Positions 6,730 through 10,477 of a stretch of 10,477 bases of DNA are shown piece by piece. Position numbers and translations under genes: made by a program. Origin of the DNA: Clostridiales bacterium (GTDB taxonomy: Bacteria; Bacillota; Sulfobacillia; UBA995); assembly GCA_003517845.1 (NCBI GenBank), contig DOZU01000027.1, forward strand, positions 1 through 10,477, read 5' to 3'. The notes under the pieces were generated by a model, which worked only from the letters and a program-made list of their open reading frames with translations, did no database searches and was not told the origin of the DNA. How positions within the stretch are numbered: the stretch's first letter is position 1; every line of letters begins with the position of its first letter.

Positions 6730-7569
6730 TCATCCCCTCCCTGGCCGGCGCGGGCTACGATTGACGCGGAATCCCGCTGCAGGGCTTGTCCGTAGCCGGG
6801 CGATCAGCGTCTCCTCGAAAGAGGACAGATCCAGATGCCGCATGAGCTTGCCCTCGTGAGCCACCGATACATCGCCCGTCTCCTCGGACACCACGGCCAC
6901 CACCGCATCCGATTGCTCGGTGACGCCGAGCGCAGCCCGGTGGCGTGTACCGAGGTCCCTGGCCATATTGTCGGCATCGCTCAGCGGCAAGAAGCATCCC
7001 GCCGCCACCACCCGGTCGCCGCGAATGATGGCCGCCCCGTCGTGCAAAGGAGTGGCGGGCACGAACAGATTGACCAGGAACTCGGCGGACACCAGACCGT
7101 CGATCCGCTTGCCGGTCTCGATGATCTCCTTCAGGCCGGTCTCCCGTTCGATCACGATGATGGCTCCGGTCTTGCTCCGGCTCAGGCTGTCCACGGCCCG
7201 GATGACCTCGCCGATCAGGTCCCTGAGTTCCCGTTCGCCGAGCGAGGAAGGGGGTGCGGCCAGGAGCCTGCCCCGGCCGAGTTGCTCCAGGATACGGCGG
7301 AGTTCGGGCTGGAACACCACCAGCAAGGCGAAGATCAGCCATAGCTGGAACTGCTCGAGGAGCCAGTGAACGGTGTACAGGCGGAGCCAACCGCTGACCG
7401 GAGTCGCGACCACCAGCAGCAGTACTCCTCGCACCAGCGATACGGCCCGGGTCCCCCGGATGAGCATGAACAGACGATAGAGGACGAAGGCCACCAGGGC
7501 CACGTCGATCACCGCGAGGAACAGATCGAGGGCTCCCCTGCCGGCGACGATCGATAGCAGCGCCGCCAC
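6730..7569 (-). CDS. cdaA: Membrane diadenylate cyclase CdaA (c-di-AMP synthase)
   Basis: CdaA condenses two ATP into the second messenger c-di-AMP, which controls K+ and osmolyte transport and cell-wall homeostasis. The 279-residue protein has three predicted N-terminal membrane helices (about 12-34, 41-60 and 69-86). A cytoplasmic DAC domain follows, with the catalytic DGA motif at 177-179 and the ATP-binding RHR motif at 209-211 in GTRHRAALG. Both motifs are intact, so an active enzyme is expected. The start is GTG at 7569; the next in-frame Met (residue 35) would remove the first helix. The ribosome binding site is poor (AGGGTGAG directly before GTG), which suggests low expression or coupling to the CoA-transferase gene that ends 16 nt upstream. 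With cdaR and glmM directly after, this is the standard Bacillota cdaA operon. Confidence 0.97.
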   Translation of the reverse strand: MAALLSIVAGRGALDLFLAVIDVALVAFVLYRLFMLIRGTRAVSLVRGVLLLVVATPVSGWLRLYTVHWLLEQFQLWLIFALLVVFQPELRRILEQLGRGRLLAAPPSSLGERELRDLIGEVIRAVDSLSRSKTGAIIVIERETGLKEIIETGKRIDGLVSAEFLVNLFVPATPLHDGAAIIRGDRVVAAGCFLPLSDADNMARDLGTRHRAALGVTEQSDAVVAVVSEETGDVSVAHEGKLMRHLDLSSFEETLIARLRTSPAAGFRVNRSPRRPGRG

Positions 7570-7579
7570 CTCACCCTGG

Positions 7580-7598
7580 CGGCCGTCAGGAACGGCCG
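7580..7598 (-). other. Stem-loop across the CoA-transferase B stop codon, just upstream of cdaA
   Basis: A perfect 7-bp inverted repeat (CGGCCGT at 7580-7586 and ACGGCCG at 7592-7598 on the plus strand) flanks a 5-base loop that takes in part of the stop codon. No T-run follows on the minus strand, so it is not a typical intrinsic terminator. It ends about 10 nt before the cdaA GTG and could influence cdaA translation or mRNA stability. Confidence 0.4.
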
Positions 7599-8368
7599 AT
7601 GATGTATCGCAATGGGTCGACCTCGTCCCGCAGGATCTCCAGTTCGGAGGGTTCGGGAGGCCGGCTTACCTTCACCTCGTGAGCCCATCCGGGCTCGAAC
7701 CCGGTGGCAGCCATGATCATGTCCCGGGTCACCCCCGGGTGCATGCTCTCCACCTGCATGCGGAGCGTATCGGGGTGGAAGCCGAACACCGCCAGCTGGG
7801 TGATCACCTTGTACGGGCCGGTTCCCGGCGGCAGGCCCGCCCGCTCCCGCGCGCCCGGCCCGGTGAGATAACCCGGCGTGGTCATGAAGTCGAGTTTGGC
7901 GACGAATCGTCGTGGATCCTGGGGCGCGATCATCATCGTCCGCCAGCACAGGGAAGCGAGGTCGTTAGCCCCGCCGCTGCCGGGCATGCGCACCCGGGGC
8001 TTCTCCCAGTCGCCGATGCAGGTGGAATTGAGGTTGCCATACATGTCGATTTGGGCCCCGCCGAGGAAGGTATAATCCACCATGCCCCGCTGGCAGGCCT
8101 CCATGATCTCCGGCATGCTGGCGGCGGCCAGCCCTTTGAAGAAGGTGCGGGAGTCCCCGACCGAAATCGGCATCGAGGGCAGCAGCGGCCCCATGCCCCC
8201 GGCTTCGAACAAGACCATCAAGTTGGGGGCGGCGGTGCGCTGGGCCAGCATGGCGGCCGCGCACGGCGCTCCGGTGCCCACTACCACCGTGCTGCCATCC
8301 TCGAGATAGCGCGCAGCCAAGCAGATCATGAGTTCCATGGCGCCATAGGACCGGTCTCCAGCCGTCAC
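7586..8368 (-). CDS. Class I CoA-transferase, subunit B (glutaconate/IpdB-like)
   Basis: This 260-residue protein is the beta subunit of a two-subunit family I CoA-transferase, which moves CoA between carboxylic acids through a glutamyl-CoA intermediate. The segment VVVGTGAPCAAAMLAQ near 28-43 and LFEAGGMG at 53-60 place a Glu at residue 55, where the catalytic Glu of glutaconate CoA-transferase beta subunits lies. The segments FLGGAQIDMYGNLNST and GSGGANDLAS are also typical of the GctB/IpdB branch. I chose GTG at 8368 because its GTGA overlaps the subunit A stop by 4 nt, a G-rich Shine-Dalgarno precedes it, and the resulting length fits the family. The open frame continues upstream to 8533, but that part lies inside subunit A. 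Related IpdAB proteins in actinobacteria open a ring of a steroid catabolite rather than transferring CoA, so the substrate is open. The adjacent AtoE transporter suggests a short-chain or keto acid. Confidence 0.88.
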   Translation of the reverse strand: MTAGDRSYGAMELMICLAARYLEDGSTVVVGTGAPCAAAMLAQRTAAPNLMVLFEAGGMGPLLPSMPISVGDSRTFFKGLAAASMPEIMEACQRGMVDYTFLGGAQIDMYGNLNSTCIGDWEKPRVRMPGSGGANDLASLCWRTMMIAPQDPRRFVAKLDFMTTPGYLTGPGARERAGLPPGTGPYKVITQLAVFGFHPDTLRMQVESMHPGVTRDMIMAATGFEPGWAHEVKVSRPPEPSELEILRDEVDPLRYIIGRS

Positions 8369-9327
8369 GGGAGGTCCCCCCCTCGACCGGGGAAATGCTC
8401 CATCCATCGGAGTTCCTGCAAGCGCCGCAGGCCGCCGCATCGTTCGATGTAGGCGGGGAAGTCCGGCGTCTCGAGGATATAATAGCGCAGGAATTCGGCG
8501 AAGGCAGTCGGGTCTTCCTCCGCCTTCAACCATGCCTGCAAGTGGTCCTCGTCGGAGAAGTACTCGTAAGCCGTATTCCCCGGGTAGCCGCCATAGGGCG
8601 CCTCCACCACCGCATCCACGCAGAAGTAAGGGATCATCGTGCGGGCCGGCTCCCGGCGGATCTCTTCATTGGCGATGATTCGTTCGGCGCTCACGATCAC
8701 CCGCTTGGCGGCTCTCGCCACATCGACATCGGACACCAGGATCCCGTCAATCTGGCAGTTCCCGTAAACATCGGCGCGGTGAACGTGGATCAAAGCCACG
8801 TCCGGGAACAGCGCGGGCAAGGCGGCCAAGCGTATGCCGGTGAAGGGACAGGTTATCTCGCGGGCGGCGCTCCGCCGGGCGGTATCGGTCCCGAACATCA
8901 CCCGCGCCGGCAGGAACGGCACCCCCATCGCCGCCGCCCGATAGCGCCAGGCAAGGGCGCCGTTGCTCCACTCGGTCACCGCCACGCGGCCCGATTCGAA
9001 GATCCGGCGCGCGTTGCGGGACAGGCCACGAGCTTCCAGTCCTACCACGTAGGCGACATCACAGCGATCAAAGCAGTTCCCGGCCGCGAGGATCTGGCAG
9101 TCGTGGGTCGCGGTATGGCCGGAGAGGCCGAGTTGCTTTCGACCTTGACGGACTACTTCGTGGAGTAAGATAGTGGGAATCCGGTCGACGCCGAATCCCC
9201 CCACCGCCAGGTAATCCCCATCCTGCACCAGGCGCGCCACCGCCTCGCGGGCGGTAGTCAGCTTACTCGTCATCCGCCGGGACTTATTGCGGAAAAACTC
9301 CCGGGCCGCATTCACATCCGGCGACAT
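8365..9327 (-). CDS. Class I CoA-transferase, subunit A (glutaconate/IpdA-like)
   Basis: This is the partner alpha subunit, 320 residues from ATG at 9327, close to the usual GctA-type length. It shows DGDYLAVGGFG early in the chain, then DRIPTILLHEVVRQG and GHTATHD. Later come HVHRADVYGNCQIDG, AKRVIVSAERII and a C-terminal part rich in Tyr and acidic residues (EAPYGGYPGNTAYEYFSDED). The pattern matches the CoA_trans family of the GctA/IpdA branch rather than AtoD/ScoA. The open frame extends to a TTG at 9405, adding 26 Gly/Cys-rich residues that do not look like the family. The ATG at 9327, leading into a VNAAREFFRNKSR-like opening, fits better, although its Shine-Dalgarno (GGGGGAT, 12 nt away) is distant. 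It overlaps subunit B by 4 nt, as expected for a heteromeric enzyme made in equal amounts. The substrate is not determined by the sequence. Confidence 0.87.
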   Translation of the reverse strand: MSPDVNAAREFFRNKSRRMTSKLTTAREAVARLVQDGDYLAVGGFGVDRIPTILLHEVVRQGRKQLGLSGHTATHDCQILAAGNCFDRCDVAYVVGLEARGLSRNARRIFESGRVAVTEWSNGALAWRYRAAAMGVPFLPARVMFGTDTARRSAAREITCPFTGIRLAALPALFPDVALIHVHRADVYGNCQIDGILVSDVDVARAAKRVIVSAERIIANEEIRREPARTMIPYFCVDAVVEAPYGGYPGNTAYEYFSDEDHLQAWLKAEEDPTAFAEFLRYYILETPDFPAYIERCGGLRRLQELRWMEHFPGRGGDLP

Positions 9328-9526
9328 GAACAGGCGGCTATCCCCCGGCAGACCCCCACACCGGCAGTCTCCCGCACTGCCTGCCGAAACCCTATTCTCC
9401 TCCAAGTACCCCTACCCCCTCGGCGAACGCGATCCGCTCCTCCCAGCACGTATCGGTCTCGGCGGCGGCAGTCGGCGCCGCCTCCGCTCCCTCCGCCGCC
9501 AGACCACCGTCGCAACTACGCTATCA
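9328..9526 (-). other. Leader between the transporter and the CoA-transferase genes (about 200 nt)
   Basis: No gene is supported here. I see no clear -35/-10 promoter and no T-rich terminator. Two small perfect stem-loops are present. The first overlaps the transporter stop (CGCTAT at 9519-9524 with ATAGCG at 9529-9534). The second is GGCAGT at 9363-9368 with ACTGCC at 9376-9381. A further G+C-rich potential hairpin (GGCGGC/GCCGCC) lies near 9462-9480. Downstream of the transporter stop the same frame stays open for 42 codons to a TAG at 9392-9394, but without an ATG or GTG. GGAGGAG (9404-9398) looks like a ribosome binding site but no start codon lies at a suitable distance after it. Confidence 0.5.
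9363..9381 (-). other. Perfect 6-bp stem-loop in the leader of the CoA-transferase operon
   Basis: GGCAGT (9363-9368) and ACTGCC (9376-9381) form a perfect stem around a 7-base loop. It lies about 35 nt before the ATG of subunit A and has no T-run after it, so it could act on mRNA stability or translation rather than termination. It may also be chance in G+C-rich DNA. Confidence 0.3.
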
Positions 9527-9534
9527 TTATAGCG
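9519..9534 (-). other. Stem-loop at the transporter stop codon
   Basis: CGCTAT and ATAGCG form a perfect 6-bp stem with a 4-base loop that overlaps the TAA stop. No T-run follows on the minus strand. It could protect the mRNA 3' end after processing, but it is too weak to call a terminator. Confidence 0.3.
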
Positions 9535-10477
9535 CGATCACCAGCGCCGCAACGCTCAGGATCAGGCCGCTCCAGAGCAACACCAGCGTGGTATACCCCA
9601 TGATATCCCTTGCCCTGAGGCCGGCCAGACCCAGCAACGGCAGGGCCCAGAACGGCTGGATCATGTTGGTCCACTGGTCGCCCCATGCCACCATCATGGC
9701 CGTCCTGACCGGATCCACGCCGATCTGCTGGGCCGCGGTGACGCTGATCGCTCCCTGAGCCGCCCACTGTCCACCGCCCGAGGGGATGAACACGTTGATG
9801 AGGCCGGCGGCCCAGAACTGCAGCATGTAAAAGGTACTGGTGTTGGAGATCGCCACGAACCAGCCGGCGATGACGGCGACGAGGCCCGTCCCCATCATGA
9901 TCCCCATGATTCCCCCGTACACGGGGAACTGCAGGGCGATGCCGCCCGCGCCCCGGATGGCCTTCTCGACGGCGCGAACGTAGCCGATGGGCGTGCCGTG
10001 CAGGATCATGCCGGTGAACAAGAACAGGCCGATCACGATATTGAGGTCCAGGGCGAAGCCCCTGGTCGCGAAGTGGTTGACGAGATACACTACGCCGAGC
10101 AGGCAGAAGACGTAGTTGATCAGCCGGCTGTTCTCGGTCTTCTCGGCCCAGGTCTTCGGGACGAATTCGCGCTTCCGCTTCTCCTCGTCCTCCTCGTCCT
10201 TCTGGCTCCGAGCGATCGCGTCGGGGTCGAGGACTTTGGCCTGATCGGGCGAGGGCACGGCCTTGGCGAGGATGAACGGCAGCGTGAAGATGATGAGCAC
10301 GGCGGGGATCAGGTTCCAGGGGGCGAACACGGTCTGCCCGACCGGCACGACCATCCCGGCCACTCTCTCGAGGTGGTTGGCCGGGTTGCCGGCCATCGCC
10401 ACCACCAGCGGCACGGAACCCGACATCCCCTGATGCCATACGACGAACCCGCCATAAGCGGCGGCTATGAGCAGCGG
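9527..10477 (-). CDS. atoE: Short-chain fatty acid transporter, AtoE family (5' end outside the window)
   Basis: The C-terminal 316 residues of a polytopic inner-membrane protein are present; the frame stays open to the right edge, so the start lies outside. AtoE-type proteins import short-chain fatty acids or acetoacetate. The family pattern is clear: AAAYGGFVVWHQGMSGSVP at the start of the visible part, a charged cytoplasmic loop rich in Lys, Glu and Asp in the middle, then the signature PSGGGQWAAQG, then WGDQWTNMIQPFWALPLLG and RDIMGYT near the end. Several hydrophobic helices alternate with these. An internal ATG at 10426 is not the start, because the upstream residues match the family. 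The stop is followed in frame by two more stops (TAA TGA TAG). The CoA-transferase genes downstream fit a pathway that imports an acid and activates it as a CoA ester. Confidence 0.93.
   Translation of the reverse strand, partial: PLLIAAAYGGFVVWHQGMSGSVPLVVAMAGNPANHLERVAGMVVPVGQTVFAPWNLIPAVLIIFTLPFILAKAVPSPDQAKVLDPDAIARSQKDEEDEEKRKREFVPKTWAEKTENSRLINYVFCLLGVVYLVNHFATRGFALDLNIVIGLFLFTGMILHGTPIGYVRAVEKAIRGAGGIALQFPVYGGIMGIMMGTGLVAVIAGWFVAISNTSTFYMLQFWAAGLINVFIPSGGGQWAAQGAISVTAAQQIGVDPVRTAMMVAWGDQWTNMIQPFWALPLLGLAGLRARDIMGYTTLVLLWSGLILSVAALVIAL

Noticed and set aside
7590..7640. Possible promoter upstream of cdaA (TTGCGA and a TACATC-like box on the minus strand)
   Set aside because: The spacing and the match to the -35/-10 consensus are poor, and the stretch is inside coding sequence of the B subunit.
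8369..8533. N-terminal extension of the CoA-transferase B subunit
   Set aside because: This part overlaps the subunit A coding region in another frame and reads as Arg/Pro/Gly-rich; the GTG at 8368 with a GTGA overlap fits the family length.
9328..9405. TTG start at 9405 for CoA-transferase subunit A
   Set aside because: The 26 extra residues are Gly/Cys-rich and unlike the family N-terminus; ATG at 9327 gives the expected length, though its ribosome binding site is distant, so some doubt remains.
1..10477. tRNA, rRNA, CRISPR repeats, insertion sequences or phage genes
   Set aside because: I looked for cloverleaf-like, repeat-spacer and terminal inverted repeat patterns and for transposase or phage-type proteins and found none; the window is ordinary chromosomal operon sequence.

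Overview
This window is a single, tightly packed run of genes, all read on the minus strand, in DNA that is very G+C-rich by eye (roughly two thirds or more). In transcription order (from position 10477 down to 1) it holds: a short-chain fatty acid transporter of the AtoE family (5' end cut by the window edge), the two subunits of a class I CoA-transferase of the glutaconate/IpdAB-like type, the diadenylate cyclase cdaA, its YbbR-domain regulator cdaR, glmM, a glmS self-cleaving ribozyme, glmS, acpS, the bifunctional NAD(P)HX repair enzyme nnr, and the first 52 codons of an alanine racemase gene.

The block cdaA-cdaR-glmM-glmS, with a glmS ribozyme before glmS, is the classic Bacillota arrangement, and acpS followed by alr is also common there. 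The window therefore points to a high-G+C Bacillota lineage (Symbiobacterium-, Thermaerobacter- or Limnochorda-like organisms are candidates). The exact taxon cannot be fixed from this sequence. GTG starts are frequent: cdaA, cdaR, nnr and the CoA-transferase B subunit all use them.

Region by region. 9527-10477: transporter. 9328-9526: leader with two small perfect stem-loops and no clear promoter. 7586-9327: CoA-transferase subunits A and B, overlapping by 4 nt. 5689-7569 plus 4340-5692: cdaA, cdaR and glmM, joined by a 3-nt gap and a 4-nt overlap. 3997-4339: the only long leader, holding the glmS ribozyme and then a strong intrinsic-terminator-like hairpin. 2161-3996: glmS. 1-2115: acpS, nnr and alr, with gaps of only 4-5 nt.

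Functionally the downstream half makes UDP-GlcNAc precursors (GlmS makes glucosamine-6-P, GlmM converts it to glucosamine-1-P), D-alanine for peptidoglycan, and holo-ACP. c-di-AMP signalling is tied in through CdaA, CdaR and GlmM. The upstream half looks like uptake and CoA activation of a short-chain or keto acid. It runs into cdaA with a 16-nt gap and no recognisable terminator.

The points most worth a second look are the terminator-like hairpin between the glmS ribozyme and the glmS start, and the alanine racemase start region. In the latter, the codon expected for the PLP-binding lysine reads ATG (Met).
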